Shown: positions 8,484-18,500 of the stretch, in pieces | Layout: each line of letters starts with the position of its first letter | Numbering within the stretch: the stretch's first letter is position 1 | Assembly: GCF_027622945.1 (NCBI RefSeq) | Contig: NZ_JAPZVQ010000007.1 | Span: forward strand, 62,001 to 126,000 | Reading direction: 5' to 3' | DNA from: Glycomyces lechevalierae | Lineage (GTDB): Bacteria; Actinomycetota; Actinomycetes; Mycobacteriales; Micromonosporaceae | DNA: 64,000 nucleotides | The notes under the pieces: model-generated | What the model was told of the DNA's origin: nothing | Database searches by the model: none | Seen by the model: only the letters and a program-made list of their open reading frames with translations | Program-made: the position numbers and the translations under genes

Positions 8484-11426
8484 ATGACCGCCAATGCACA
8501 GGAGTTTCGAGTGCTGGGGCCGGTGGAAATAGTGGTGGACGGCAGGCCGGCCGCCATCGGCGCGGCCAAACCGCGGACCCTGCTGGCGCTGCTGCTGCTC
8601 GACGCGAACCGGCCGGTCGAGCGCGACTGGCTGATCGAGCAGCTCTGGGGCGAGAAGCCGCCCAACAGCGCCGAGGCGACACTGCGAACCTATGTGTACC
8701 AACTGCGAAAGCGCCTGCGCGGCAATGACGCCGTGGCTCTGCACAGCCGGAGCCAGGGGTACGTCCTGGAGGCCCCCGCCGGAACGGTCGACGCGCAGCG
8801 TTTCGACGCGCTGGCCAAGCGCGGTCGGCAGGCGTTGCAGCGCAACCGGTCCGACGAGGGCATCACGGCACTGCGCGAAGGCCTGGGGCTCTGGCGCGGC
8901 CCCGCCTCGTTCGCGGACATCGACGCCGCAGCTGTGCGGGACAAAGCCCGGCTGCTCGACGACCTGCGGCTGGAGGTCGTCGAGCAGTGCCTGGCCGCGG
9001 AGCTGGAAGCGGATTCGCCCGTGACCACCGTCGCGGAACTGGAAGCGCTCACACTCGCGCACCCGCTGCGGGAAGGCTTCTGGCGCCTGCTCATGCTCGG
9101 CCTGTACGGTGCCGGACGGCAGGCCGAAGCGCTCGCGGCGTACCAGCGGCTGTACCGACTGCTCGACGCGGAGCTGGGCATCAAACCCTCACCGCCGATC
9201 GAGGAACTGCACCGCCAGATCCTGCAGTACGACCCGCGACTGCGACCCGCTGCTCCCGAGAACGCCACGGCGGCAGGCGGGTCGCGGCCGACGGTGCCGC
9301 GGCAACTCCCGTCCTCGGCCCCGCACTTCACCGGCCGGGAAGCCCAACTGTCCTCATTGGATTCCTTGCTCGCCGCTCCGGTCGAATCGGCCGGAGCGGC
9401 GACGGCCGCGATCATCACCGGCGCCGCCGGAATGGGGAAGACCGCGCTCGCGGTCCACTGGGCGCACCGGGTCGCCGACCGCTTCCCCGACGGCCAGCTG
9501 TACGTCAGCCTGCGCGGATTCGATCCCGTCGGGCAGCCGCTCAAGGCCGGCGAGGCGCTCCGGTCCCTCCTCGAGGCGCTGCACACGCCGCCGATGCGGA
9601 TACCGCGCGACCTGGACGCGCAGGCCGCCCTGTACCGCAGTCTGCTGGTGGGCAGACGGGTCCTCGTAGTCATCGACAACGCCCGCGACCTCGACCAGGT
9701 CACCCCGCTCCTGCCCGGCACCGCCACGAGCCTCGCACTGGTCACCAGCCGCAACAGCCTCTCCGGGCTCTCCGCCCACGGCGCCGTCCCGATCACCCTG
9801 ACGGGCCTCGCCGCCGAGGACGCGGAGCGGTTCCTGGAGCACCGCATCCGCGACCGGCGAACGGCCGCCGAACCCGAAGCCGCCGAACGGATCATCGCCG
9901 CCTGCGACGGGCTCCCACTCGCGCTGGCCATTGTCGCCGCACGCGCCGCCGCGCGGCCGGACTTCTCCCTGACCGCCCTCGCCGCTTCGCTCGACGACGC
10001 CAACGACCGCCTCGACGCGCTCGCCGACCCCGACCCCACGGTCGATCTCCGCGCCGTCTTCTCCTGGTCGTACCAAGCCCTCACCGCCGATGCGGCACGG
10101 CTGTTCCGGCTCCTCAGCACTCATCCGGGCCCGGAGATCACCACGGCGGCCGCCGCGGCCGTCGCGGGCATCACCGCGCACGCGGCGAACCGGCTCCTCA
10201 TCGAACTGTCCCGCGGCAACCTGCTCAACGAACCGACACCCGGACGGTTCGCCTTCCACGATCTCCTGCGGGCATACTCCGCCGAGCTCGCCGAGACCGT
10301 CGACTCGAAGCGGGAGCGGGACGACGCGACCCGGCGACTGCTGGACTTCTACCTCCACACCGCTTACGCCGCAAGCCGTCTGACCGACCCGAACCGCGAC
10401 CCGATCCCCCTCGCCGACCCGCCCGCCGACATCACGCCCTTCCGTCTGGCCGACGGCGAGACCGCCATGGCGTGGTTCGCATCCGAGGGCGCGGCCCTGA
10501 CGACCGCGGTCCAAGCGGCGGCCGAGCGCCGCCTCGACACCCACTGCTGGCAACTCGCCTGGACCCTCCGGGACCATCTCGACCGCGGGCCATGGCAAGA
10601 ACAGACGGCCGTCTGGCAGACGGCCCTGGAGGCCGCCCGACGACTCGACGACGCCGACGCCGAAGTCCGAGTGAGCCGCCCGCTCGCCGAGGCGTACAGC
10701 CAGATCGGACGCACCGACGACGCCGGCGCGCTCCTCGACCGGACACTGGACCTGTGCCGGGACCTGAACGACCGCACCGGCGAAGCCCATGCCCACCTCA
10801 TCCGCGGCCGGTTCTTCGAACGGCAGGAGCGGTTCGACGAGGCGATCGCCAGCGCCCGATGCGCGCTCGAGCTGTACCGGGCCGCGGATCATCTCGAGGG
10901 CCAAGGCAGCGCCCTCAACGCGATCGGTTGGTACCACTCCATGTCCGGCGACCACCGGACGGCGCTGGCCTACTGCGAGGAGGCCATGAAGCTCATGGAG
11001 TCGATCGGGGACCGCCACGGCCAGGCCACCGCGGCGGACAGCCTCGGCTACGCCCACCACCATCTCGGACGGCATGCCCGGGCCATCGCCTTCTATGAGC
11101 ACGCGCTCGCCCTGTACCGGGACCTCGGCAGCCGAACGGGCGAGGCCGACACCGTCGTCAATCTCGGCGACGCCCAGCACGCCATCGGCGATACCGAAGC
11201 GGCGCAGCGCACTTGGCGGCGCGCCCTGGCCATCTTCGACCACCTCGGCCACCCCGGCGCGGAGAAGGTCCGGGCCAGACTCGCTCCGTTAGCCGACCGC
11301 TCCATGGTGAGGGCCCGGGTCCGGTCGGACCCGGGCCCTCCGCTTACACGCAGGAGTTCATGGTCGAGAACGCCTCCGCTTCGGACTGCGCGGCGGTGTC
11401 CGGGACGGCCTCCGCCAGGGCGCTGA
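8484..11426 (+). CDS. SARP-family regulator with BTAD, NB-ARC and TPR domains
   Basis: 980 residues as an open frame. Order: winged-helix OmpR/PhoB-like DNA-binding domain (1-95, with the RTLLALLLL and TYVYQLRKRLR segments), bacterial transcriptional activator domain (about 100-245), NB-ARC ATPase (P-loop GAAGMGKTAL from residue 313; LVVIDNARD Walker B-like; VTSR sensor), then a helical region and TPRs to about 935. This is the AfsR/DnrI/RedD class, which activates secondary metabolite or morphological genes by binding direct repeats. ATG 8484 follows GGGAG. Oddity: similarity to the paralogue at 53268 ends near LAPLAD (about 11298). The frame then runs through a perfect terminator hairpin and 83 bases into the convergent gene. 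A TAG one frame over at 11289-11291 hints at a lost stop or frameshift. Targets are unknown; the protease cassettes are adjacent but convergent. Confidence 0.9.
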   Translation: MTANAQEFRVLGPVEIVVDGRPAAIGAAKPRTLLALLLLDANRPVERDWLIEQLWGEKPPNSAEATLRTYVYQLRKRLRGNDAVALHSRSQGYVLEAPAGTVDAQRFDALAKRGRQALQRNRSDEGITALREGLGLWRGPASFADIDAAAVRDKARLLDDLRLEVVEQCLAAELEADSPVTTVAELEALTLAHPLREGFWRLLMLGLYGAGRQAEALAAYQRLYRLLDAELGIKPSPPIEELHRQILQYDPRLRPAAPENATAAGGSRPTVPRQLPSSAPHFTGREAQLSSLDSLLAAPVESAGAATAAIITGAAGMGKTALAVHWAHRVADRFPDGQLYVSLRGFDPVGQPLKAGEALRSLLEALHTPPMRIPRDLDAQAALYRSLLVGRRVLVVIDNARDLDQVTPLLPGTATSLALVTSRNSLSGLSAHGAVPITLTGLAAEDAERFLEHRIRDRRTAAEPEAAERIIAACDGLPLALAIVAARAAARPDFSLTALAASLDDANDRLDALADPDPTVDLRAVFSWSYQALTADAARLFRLLSTHPGPEITTAAAAAVAGITAHAANRLLIELSRGNLLNEPTPGRFAFHDLLRAYSAELAETVDSKRERDDATRRLLDFYLHTAYAASRLTDPNRDPIPLADPPADITPFRLADGETAMAWFASEGAALTTAVQAAAERRLDTHCWQLAWTLRDHLDRGPWQEQTAVWQTALEAARRLDDADAEVRVSRPLAEAYSQIGRTDDAGALLDRTLDLCRDLNDRTGEAHAHLIRGRFFERQERFDEAIASARCALELYRAADHLEGQGSALNAIGWYHSMSGDHRTALAYCEEAMKLMESIGDRHGQATAADSLGYAHHHLGRHARAIAFYEHALALYRDLGSRTGEADTVVNLGDAQHAIGDTEAAQRTWRRALAIFDHLGHPGAEKVRARLAPLADRSMVRARVRSDPGPPLTRRSSWSRTPPLRTARRCPGRPPPGR
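11309..11340. terminator. Bidirectional terminator between the SARP gene and the protease cassettes
   Basis: Perfect 15-bp inverted repeat with arms GAGGGCCCGGGTCCG / CGGACCCGGGCCCTC and a 2-nt centre. It ends four bases before the stop of the convergent gene. It lies inside the open frame of the SARP regulator, which supports that the true end of that protein is upstream. Confidence 0.75.
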
Positions 11427-12120
11427 CGAGCGCGTCGGCGCTCTGGCCGGCCAGCAGCTCCTCGACGCCTTGGTCGGGCTCGTCTTCGGCCGCGGCGGCG
11501 AAGGCCGCCGCGTTCTGCACGGTGCCTTCGGATTCGCCGTTGCCGAGGATGCCGTCGTCGAACGGGATCTCCGAGCCTTCACCGAGGCCGAGCCATTGGG
11601 CCGGGGCGTACTCGCCGTCCTCGTCGCAGAGGGCGGCCTGCCAGCGGACGGCCATGACGTACTGGTGTCCGACCTCGACGCGGGGGAACTCCGAGAGCGC
11701 CAGCTTCACGGGATCGGCGGTGTCGCCGTCGGTGAAGTGCCATCCGAGGGCCGAGTAGTTCCAGCTCGTGGGCGCGGCTTTCGGCGCGCCGTCCCTCGAC
11801 CAGAGCACGTCCTCGACCGTGAGCGCGACGGTCCGGCCGATGACGCCTTCGCCGCGTTCGATCTCCTCCGCGCCCGGGGCGATGCTCGCCTCGGAGACGG
11901 CCTCGACGACGATGACGTGGTCGGCGTAAGTGACCCAGTCGGCGGCCGTGATGCTCGGAAGGTTGTCGGTGCCCTCGCCCAGCAGCACTTCCTGGGACGC
12001 CGCGGCCGGTCGGTCGCCGGGGTCTGATGCGGGAGCGGCCAGCGCCGCGACGGCGATGCCGGTGACGGAGGCGGCCGCGATGATGCCGGCGGCGGCCGCG
12101 ATGCGGTTGCGGGTTCTCAC
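11344..12120 (-). CDS. Secreted partner of metzincin protease, copy 1 (unknown function)
   Basis: 258 residues with a GTG start preceded by GGAGGACCC that begins right at the stop of the upstream protease gene (nine bases between stop and start), so translation is probably coupled. An Arg-rich start and a hydrophobic Ala/Ile/Val segment (about 8-30) predict Sec export. The mature part is acidic, with a conserved VIVVEAV..VEDVLW core and only two cysteines (165 and 257, the penultimate residue), which could form one disulfide. It shares length and most residues with the protein at 12828-13604. I do not recognise the family. Being encoded only together with a metzincin, it may be an inhibitor, chaperone, substrate or surface docking factor for the protease; this is inference. 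Confidence 0.8.
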   Translation of the reverse strand: MRTRNRIAAAAGIIAAASVTGIAVAALAAPASDPGDRPAAASQEVLLGEGTDNLPSITAADWVTYADHVIVVEAVSEASIAPGAEEIERGEGVIGRTVALTVEDVLWSRDGAPKAAPTSWNYSALGWHFTDGDTADPVKLALSEFPRVEVGHQYVMAVRWQAALCDEDGEYAPAQWLGLGEGSEIPFDDGILGNGESEGTVQNAAAFAAAAEDEPDQGVEELLAGQSADALVSALAEAVPDTAAQSEAEAFSTMNSCV

Positions 12121-12129
12121 GGGTCCTCC

Positions 12130-12780
12130 TCAGTAGGTGGCGTTGATGTTCTCGATGTTGTTCGCCCCGAGCCCGTCCCCGGGGCTGGTCGGCGTCCTCA
12201 TGCATCCGAGTTTCGGATCGCTGTTGCTGCGCTGCGGCGCGGACTTGCCGCCGTGCAGCAGGCCGACGGCGTGGCCGGTCTCGTGGCAGGTGCGGCCGTG
12301 CGTGTAGTAGCCGGCGCCGCGGATGCGGATGTACTGCTGGTCGCATTTGGTGGTGCTGGCGGCGTTGTTGCAGAAGGTGACGCCGAGGGTGCTGGAGGAC
12401 ATGCCCACCGAGCTCTCCTCGTAGACGATGTCGGTCTCCGCGCTGCCGGAGAACGAGGGCGTCGAGTCGTAGGAGACGCTGAAGTCGGTCGGCGCGTACT
12501 CCTGGGCCATGACCTCGAAGACGACGTCGCGGTCCACGGTCTCGAGCATGTTGGAGCCGGAGCTGTCCATGTAGTACGTGAGGGTCGCGTTGTCGGTCTG
12601 GCACGAGACCTGCCCGTCGGGGCCGCCCTCGCTGAAGCACGCGGTCGTCTCGTACTGGGTGGGGTACATGTTGTCGGTGTACGCGGCCCAGGCGACGCCC
12701 GAGGTGACCGCGACGGTCGTGAAGGCGGCGATGGAAATGCATGCGGCCCTGAGGCTCAGGCGTTTCGCTGTTCTCGGCAT
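12130..12780 (-). CDS. Small secreted metzincin metalloprotease, copy 1
   Basis: 216 residues from the ATG at 12780 (GAAAGGAAA upstream). The signal peptide covers residues 1-32 (VAWA/AY cleavage). The zinc site HETGHAVGLLH at 166-176 is the full metzincin HExxHxxGxxH, with His166, His170 and His176 as ligands and Glu167 as base. Met194 in LGCM, 18 residues later, fits the Met-turn. The mature protein has six cysteines. It is close in size to snapalysin-like extracellular proteases of Streptomyces (M7), but these have Asp as third zinc ligand where this has His. No propeptide is evident, so inhibition before secretion may be provided in trans, possibly by the coupled partner gene downstream (inference). 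Function: hydrolysis of extracellular proteins. Confidence 0.85.
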   Translation of the reverse strand: MPRTAKRLSLRAACISIAAFTTVAVTSGVAWAAYTDNMYPTQYETTACFSEGGPDGQVSCQTDNATLTYYMDSSGSNMLETVDRDVVFEVMAQEYAPTDFSVSYDSTPSFSGSAETDIVYEESSVGMSSSTLGVTFCNNAASTTKCDQQYIRIRGAGYYTHGRTCHETGHAVGLLHGGKSAPQRSNSDPKLGCMRTPTSPGDGLGANNIENINATY

Positions 12781-12827
12781 GGGGGTTTCCTTTCCTGGCC
12801 GATCGGGGGTGCGGTGGCGCATGTCGG

Positions 12828-13604
12828 TCACACGCAGGCGTTCTCGGCGGCGAAGGCCGCCAGCTCGGATTGCGCCGCGGTGTCCGGCGCTGCGCTTTCC
12901 AGGGCGCTCACGATCGCGTCGGCGCCCTGGCCGGCCAGCAGCTCTTCGACGCCCTGGTCGGGCTCGTCTTCGGCCGCGGCGGCGAAGGCCGCCGCGTCCT
13001 GCACGGTGCCTTCGGACTCGCCGTTGCCGAGGATGTCCCCGTCGTAGGGGATCTCCGAGCCTTCGCCGAGACCGCGCCACATGGCCGGGGTGTACTCGCC
13101 GTCCTCGTCGCAGACGGCCGCTTCCCAGCGGACGGCCATGACGTACTGGTGGCCGACCTCGATCCTGGGGAGGTCGTGGAAGGCCATCTCGACGGCGGCG
13201 GCGGTGTCCCCGTCGCTGAAGGCCCAGCCGAGGCCCGAGTAGTCCCAGGTCGCGGGGGCCGCGTGCGTGGCGCCCTCCCGCGTCCACAGCACGTCTTCGA
13301 CTGTGAGCGAGATGATGCGGCCGATGACGCCCTCGCCGCGTTCGACCTCCTCTGCGGACGGCGCGATGGCCTGCTCCGTCACGGCCTCGACGACGATGAC
13401 GTGGTCGGCGTAGGTGACCCAGTCGGCGGCCGTGACGCTCGGGAGGTGGTCGCTGCCCTGCCCCAGCATGATCTCTTCGGCGGCGGGGGCCGCTTGGTCC
13501 TCGGGGTGTGCTCCGGGCGCGGCGATGGCCGCGACGATGATGCCGGTGACGGAGGCGGCCGCGATGATGCCGGCGGCGGCCGCGATGCGGTTGCGGGTTC
13601 TCAC
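12828..13604 (-). CDS. Secreted partner of metzincin protease, copy 2 (unknown function)
   Basis: 258 residues, GTG start nine bases after the stop of the protease gene at 13614, with GGAGG in the gap. Paralogue of the protein at 11344-12120: same length, same signal segment, cysteines at identical positions (165 and 257), and a nearly identical acidic stretch near 210-226 (EDEPDQGVEELLAG). Differences cluster in the first 50 mature residues and around 110-145. The retention of both genes in both copies is evidence that the pair is a functional unit. Function unknown; no enzyme motif visible. Confidence 0.8.
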   Translation of the reverse strand: MRTRNRIAAAAGIIAAASVTGIIVAAIAAPGAHPEDQAAPAAEEIMLGQGSDHLPSVTAADWVTYADHVIVVEAVTEQAIAPSAEEVERGEGVIGRIISLTVEDVLWTREGATHAAPATWDYSGLGWAFSDGDTAAAVEMAFHDLPRIEVGHQYVMAVRWEAAVCDEDGEYTPAMWRGLGEGSEIPYDGDILGNGESEGTVQDAAAFAAAAEDEPDQGVEELLAGQGADAIVSALESAAPDTAAQSELAAFAAENACV

Positions 13605-13613
13605 GGGTCCTCC

Positions 13614-14267
13614 TCAGTAGGTGGCGTTGATGTTCTCGATGTTGTTCGCCCCGAGCGTGCGGTCGGCGTCGGTCGGCGTCGTCATGCATCCGAGTTTCGT
13701 GTCGGTGTTGCTCCGCTTCGGCGCCGCGGCGTCGCCGTGGGTCAGCCCGACGGCGTGGCCGGTCTCGTGGCAGGTGAGGCCGTAGGTGTAGGAGCCGCCG
13801 CCGCGGATGCGGATGTACTGCTGGTCGCATTTGATGCTGCTGGCGGCGTTGTTGCAGAAGGTGCCGCCGTCAGCGCTCGCGGGGACGCCGATGCCGCTCT
13901 CCTCGTAGACGATGTCGGTCTCCGCGCTGCCGGAGAACGAGGGCGTCGAGTCGTAGGAGACGGAGAGGTCGGTCGGCGCGTACTCGCCCGACATGACGTT
14001 GTTGACGACCGAGCGGTCGACGGCCTCGAGCATGTTCGAGCCGGAACTGTCCATGTAGTACGTGACCGTCGCGTTGTCGGTCTGGCAGAAGCCCGGACCG
14101 GTGGGGCTGCTGATGCTGAAGCAGCCCACCGTCAGGTACTGGGTGGGGTACATGTTGTCGGTGTACGCGGCCCAGGCGACGCCCGCCGTGACTGCGACGG
14201 TCGTGAAGGAGGCGATGAATATGCATGCGGCCCTGAGGCTCAGACGCCTCTTGGTCGTTCGCGGCAT
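13614..14267 (-). CDS. Small secreted metzincin metalloprotease, copy 2
   Basis: 217 residues from the ATG at 14267; a longer frame to 14408 lacks signal-peptide features, so it was rejected. The Sec signal is residues 1-33. The zinc motif HETGHAVGLTH spans 167-177, and Met195 fits a Met-turn. Cysteine positions match copy 1 shifted by one. First gene of the four-gene run (protease, partner, protease, partner); the 254-bp gap upstream should hold the promoter for both cassettes, though the leader of copy 1 is also conserved. Likely role is extracellular proteolysis, with possible divergence in substrate preference between copies. Confidence 0.85.
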   Translation of the reverse strand: MPRTTKRRLSLRAACIFIASFTTVAVTAGVAWAAYTDNMYPTQYLTVGCFSISSPTGPGFCQTDNATVTYYMDSSGSNMLEAVDRSVVNNVMSGEYAPTDLSVSYDSTPSFSGSAETDIVYEESGIGVPASADGGTFCNNAASSIKCDQQYIRIRGGGSYTYGLTCHETGHAVGLTHGDAAAPKRSNTDTKLGCMTTPTDADRTLGANNIENINATY

Positions 14268-14521
14268 AGGGGTTCCCTTCCTGGCTGATCGGGGGTGCGA
14301 CCGCGCGCGCCCGCTCGCATCGAGCGGCGATGCGCGGCGACCGTGCGGAGTGGAACCAGTCTCGCGCGGCGGTGTAGAGCCATTGTGGTGGGAAAGTGGT
14401 GCGGGCACGGCGGACCGGCCGTTCCTCGGGCGCCGCAGCGGTGCAACGCTGCACTTGCCTTGACCGGAGTCGTCGACGGCGTCTCGGATTCGGCGGCGGC
14501 GCGCTCGCGCCGTCGGCCGCT

Positions 14522-15334
14522 TCAGGACGGCGGGGTCAGCCGCTCGCGCAGGAACGCCACGACCCGCTCGCGCGCCGCGAGTGCCTGGTGCCCTTGCCGA
14601 GCGCGCACTTCCCTGGTCAGCACCGAGTGCGCGGACCGGTCGAAGCCGCCCGTGTTGCCGGGCGCGGCGTCCAGTTCGATCACCTCGAAGGCGTCACCGA
14701 GTCGGGCGCGCAGCGCGGCGAAACGGTCGGGCGGCGCCAACCGGTCCTCGCTGAAACGCAGGCCGAGCGCGCACAGCCCGGAGTCACGGGCGCGGGCCGC
14801 GACCCGGTCGAGCTCCTCGTTCGACAGTCCCGGGTCGGCGCGCCGGGCGGCGCTGATCGGGAAGGGCACCGACGGTTGGGCCAGCACCGGAGCCAGCACC
14901 GCGTCATCGGTGGCGGCCGCGAGCGCGAACCCGCCCGTGAAGCACATGCCGACGACGCCGACGCCGGGCCCGGGGGTGCGGGCGGCGAGATCGCGCGCGA
15001 GGGCGCGCAGGTAATCGGCGAACGGCCGGCGCGCGTTCATGGCGAACGCGCGGAACTCCGCCGAGACGCAGAGCCTGGCGATCACGCCCAGGTTGTACCC
15101 GGGCGACTCCCGGCGGCCCGGCGTGCCGAACGCCGACGGGACCACGACGGTGAACCCGGCGTCGACGAGATGGTCGGCGAGGCCGAGCACCTCGGGGGTG
15201 ATGCCCGGGATCTCGGGGACCAGCACGACGCCGGGGCCGGAGCCCTTCTCGTAGCAGTCGTGGCTGACACCGCCGGCGGCGAACGGCGCTCGCCGCCATC
15301 CCGTGAGGTCCGATGCCGGTGCCGCTGAAGCCAT
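14522..15334 (-). CDS. Dienelactone hydrolase family alpha/beta hydrolase
   Basis: 270 residues, the usual size for dienelactone hydrolase-like proteins. The nucleophile elbow reads GMCFTGG, with Cys as nucleophile as in classical dienelactone hydrolase; the PEIPGITP segment near residue 41 supplies the acidic residue, and a His near the C-terminus (DRSAHSVL) completes the triad. No signal peptide, so cytoplasmic. It sits after the polysaccharide-lyase operon but is separated from it by a hairpin terminator at 15484-15514, so probably transcribed separately. Substrate unknown; a lactone or ester released from sugar acids is possible but unsupported. Confidence 0.8.
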   Translation of the reverse strand: MASAAPASDLTGWRRAPFAAGGVSHDCYEKGSGPGVVLVPEIPGITPEVLGLADHLVDAGFTVVVPSAFGTPGRRESPGYNLGVIARLCVSAEFRAFAMNARRPFADYLRALARDLAARTPGPGVGVVGMCFTGGFALAAATDDAVLAPVLAQPSVPFPISAARRADPGLSNEELDRVAARARDSGLCALGLRFSEDRLAPPDRFAALRARLGDAFEVIELDAAPGNTGGFDRSAHSVLTREVRARQGHQALAARERVVAFLRERLTPPS

Positions 15335-15483
15335 TTCCAGACCCTATCGTTCCCGACGCGGAAGGCCTCCAGCGCTCGAATCGGGACGGCGCCCCGATGG
15401 CCCTGCCCGCGAGCGCTCGGGATTCGTCCGATGTGCAGCGACTCGGCTTCTCCGATCCACGCCGGGAAGACGGACCGACGGGA

Positions 15484-15514
15484 GGGCGTCCGGAGGGGGC
15501 GGGTCCGGACGCCC
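15484..15514 (-). terminator. Terminator of the lyase operon
   Basis: Perfect 11-bp arms GGGCGTCCGGA / TCCGGACGCCC with a 9-nt loop, beginning six bases after the stop of the 1122-residue lyase gene. Confidence 0.7.
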
Positions 15515-15519
15515 GCAAC

Positions 15520-18500
15520 TCATGCGCCGGCGGTCGGCGCCACGGACACCTGGTCGAAGACCGCGGTGCTCAACGCGGCCGGATCGCCGGAGACGACGGC
15601 GAGTCCGACGTGGTACAGGGCGGTGCCGAACGCCGGGATCGCGTGCGGCTCGCCGATCGGGGTCCAGGTCTCGCCGTCGGTGGATGTGGCAGCGCTGAAG
15701 GCGTCCCCGGTTCTGCTGAGCCGCAGCCAGATCGGCGCGCCGACGCCGACCGGTCCGTCTGTCGTGGTCGGGCGGAAGGCCACGCGCGTGCGCCGGAAGA
15801 ACTGGACGGTCCCGTTGGCGCCCAGAACAGTCCCGGCCATCTGGTCGAACGGGTTGAGGGACTTGGCCATCACCAGCCCGGCGCGGCCGGTCGCCGCAGC
15901 TCCCCGCCAGTCGGCCAGGCGCGCGATGATCGAGCCGTCGCCTTCCAGCGGCACGGACGCGAAGTGCACGGTCATGCCCTGGTTGATGACGTTGAGGTCC
16001 GAGCCCGCTCCGCGGAGCGTGAACATACCCGTCGCCTCGTCATGGCAGGTGATGCCGGGAACGCGGATGTCGACGACGCTGCGGGATCCGAGCAGCCTCT
16101 CGTCGGGCACGTGATCGCCGATGTCGCGATAGGCCCACGGCGCCGGCGGCGAGCTGCCGACGACGACGGCGAGGTTCGCGGCGGCCGCTCCAGTCGCGTT
16201 GGCCGCACTCAGTGCCACAGTGGACTCGCCCGGCACGGCGGGCGTACCCGAGATCAGGCCGGTCGCCGCGTCGAGACAGAGCCCGTCGGGCAGGCCGCCC
16301 GCGGTGAAACCGGAGGGGTCGCCCGTGGCGCGGATCAGGTACTCGAACGGCTTGCCCGCGTTGCCGAAAGCCGTGCCGGCGCTGGTGATCTCCGGAGCCG
16401 TCGGGGTCGGCATCACCGCTCGGGCCTCGGTCGACGCCGGGCCTTCGCCGGTCGCGTTCGCGGCGCACACCAGGTAGCGGTATTCGGTGCCGGGCGTGCC
16501 CGTGGCGTCCGTGTAACGGGTCTGCACGCCGTACCCGACCGGGCCGATGTCGCGGGCGAGGACGGCGAAGCGGCCGCCGCTCGCCGGGGCGCGCTTGACG
16601 GTGAAACGCGCCGCGAGATCCGCACTGGCCCAGGCGAGTTCGACGGCGTTCGCTCCCGCCCGCGCCCGCAGGTCTCCCACCGGAGCCGTCGGCGCGTCGG
16701 AGGACCAGCCTGGCGCGGTGACGTTGTCGAAGACCGCCGTCGTGGTCTCGGCCCAGTCCGCGTCCGCGCCCAGCACTGAGCAGACGGCGAGCCCGACGTG
16801 CAGTTCGCGGTCGAGCTCCAGCCTGGTGGAGCCGACCTTCCGCCAGTCGCGGCCGTTCGGCGAGATCCAGCCGGTGAACTTGGAATCCTTGCGTTCCAAC
16901 CGGACCCAGTAGGGGCGGCGCCACCGGTAGCCGTCGCTCGCGCCCTCGACGTGGGGCGCGGGCAGCGGCGTCGCCGACGCCGGGAGGGAGCCGTGGCTCG
17001 CGATCGGGAACCCCGCGTTGACGGTGATCTCCGTCTGCTGGGTGGGCGGGACGGGTGTGCTGCCGGTGCCGGTGGTCGCGGCCCCGGTCGCGGCGCGGGT
17101 CGTCCAGACGCCGCTCCAGGTGTGGAGCGGGAGGCCTTGGATGAGCATCGAAGCGTGCGCGGCGTCCGGCTCGAGGGACTCCCGCATCATCAGGCCGACC
17201 TTCGCGTACTGCGAGCTGACGGGGTGGGCGATCCGCGCGGTCAGGGTGCCGTCGCCGCTCATCGGCAGGTAGGTGAAGCGGAACGCGTCGCCCGCCCCGG
17301 CGATGTCGGCGCCACCGCCCTCGATGCGGAACGCCTGGCCGTCGAAGTTCGTGCTCCCGGAAGGCCCAGGCTCGCCGACATCCATACTCGCCCAAGGCGA
17401 GGGCAGTCCGGCGGAGACGGCGATGCCGAGCGAGTCCGGGCCTTCGCCCGCCTCGTTCGCGGCGGACACGACGTAGACGTAGGTCTGCCCGGCGCGGGCC
17501 GACTCGTCAGTGTAGGTCGTTTCGGTGACTCCGGTTGCGAGCGTGGCGAAGTCGCCTTCAAGGCCGGCGCGCTTGACCGTGTAGGACGCGGCCGGGGCCA
17601 TGCTCGCCGGTTCGACCGCGGCGGCCCAGGCGAGGGTGATCCCGGCAGAGGATCCGTCCGCGGCGAGGCCGGCGGGCGCGGGCGGGGGCGCCTGCGGCGC
17701 CGCGGGTTCGACCGGTTCGCGCGCGAAGGTGAGTGTGCCCCAGGAGGGATGGTCGTCGTTGCCGCCTTCGATGAAGCGGTTCCCGCCGCTCCCTCGGAAG
17801 ACGACACGCTCGGTGTACGGGACGGCGAGGCCGAGTCGGCCCGCGTAGTGGCCGTAGGCGAGTTCGTGGATGGGCCGGTACTGGCCGCGGTTGCTCGCCG
17901 AGATGGCGGTCTTGAGGTACTTGCCGGTCCGGTCGAGGTCGGCGGTGAACGGCACGTCCTCGCCGAGGTTGTATTTGGCGGTGTACTCGAACCCGGCGAG
18001 AATGCGGTTGCCTTCATGGCCGTAAAGATCGACCCCTTGGTTCCAGGCGACCTCGGCGGTGTCGCTGAGCAGCCCGAGCGCGAGCTGCGCGTACGCCTGC
18101 GTGCGCCCGCTCTCCTGGCCCTGCCCGGACTCGTCGACGACGATGCCGGTGATCGAGCCGTTCCCGGAACCGTGCCGCGCGTAGCGGACCGCGTCCTCGA
18201 ACATGACGCGGTCGTCGCAGAACACGGCGACCGCGATGATCGTCTGGAGGGCGGCGACGTCCCAGTTGCCGTTGGCGAACAGGGCGTACCCGGAGATCGA
18301 CGGGTACCAGACGTCCTTGAAGGACCGTTCGCACCGGGCGATGTCCGCGTCGGCCCAGCCGTCGTACTCGCTGTGCCGCAGGATCTCCGCGGCGTTGACG
18401 AGCTTGAAGCCCTGGAGGCCCGCGCCGAGCTGGCCGTCGGCGCCGGTGATGGTCTGCAGGCTGGCCGACCAGGCGTTGAGGATGTCGCGGGTCTTGTCCG

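Larger units (their letters stand above)
11344..12815 (-). repeat. Tandem segmental duplication, unit 1 (protease + partner)
   Basis: This unit and the one at 12828-14302 carry the same two genes with the same lengths, nine-base spacing, ribosome site and about 35 bases of leader (CTGGC/TGATCGGGGGTG-like, reading strand reversed). Corresponding positions are offset by 1484-1487 bases. Similarity appears to stop beyond the leader. Confidence 0.75.
12828..14302 (-). repeat. Tandem segmental duplication, unit 2 (protease + partner)
   Basis: Upstream unit of the duplicated cassette, in the same orientation as unit 1. It includes the leader immediately before the protease ATG (14268-14302). The two units are divergent enough by eye (substitutions in most codons' third positions and clustered amino acid changes) that the duplication is not very recent. 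Confidence 0.75.

Noticed and set aside
12130..12780. Snapalysin (M7) assignment of the metzincins
   Set aside because: Third zinc ligand is His instead of Asp, so only a general metzincin call is supported.
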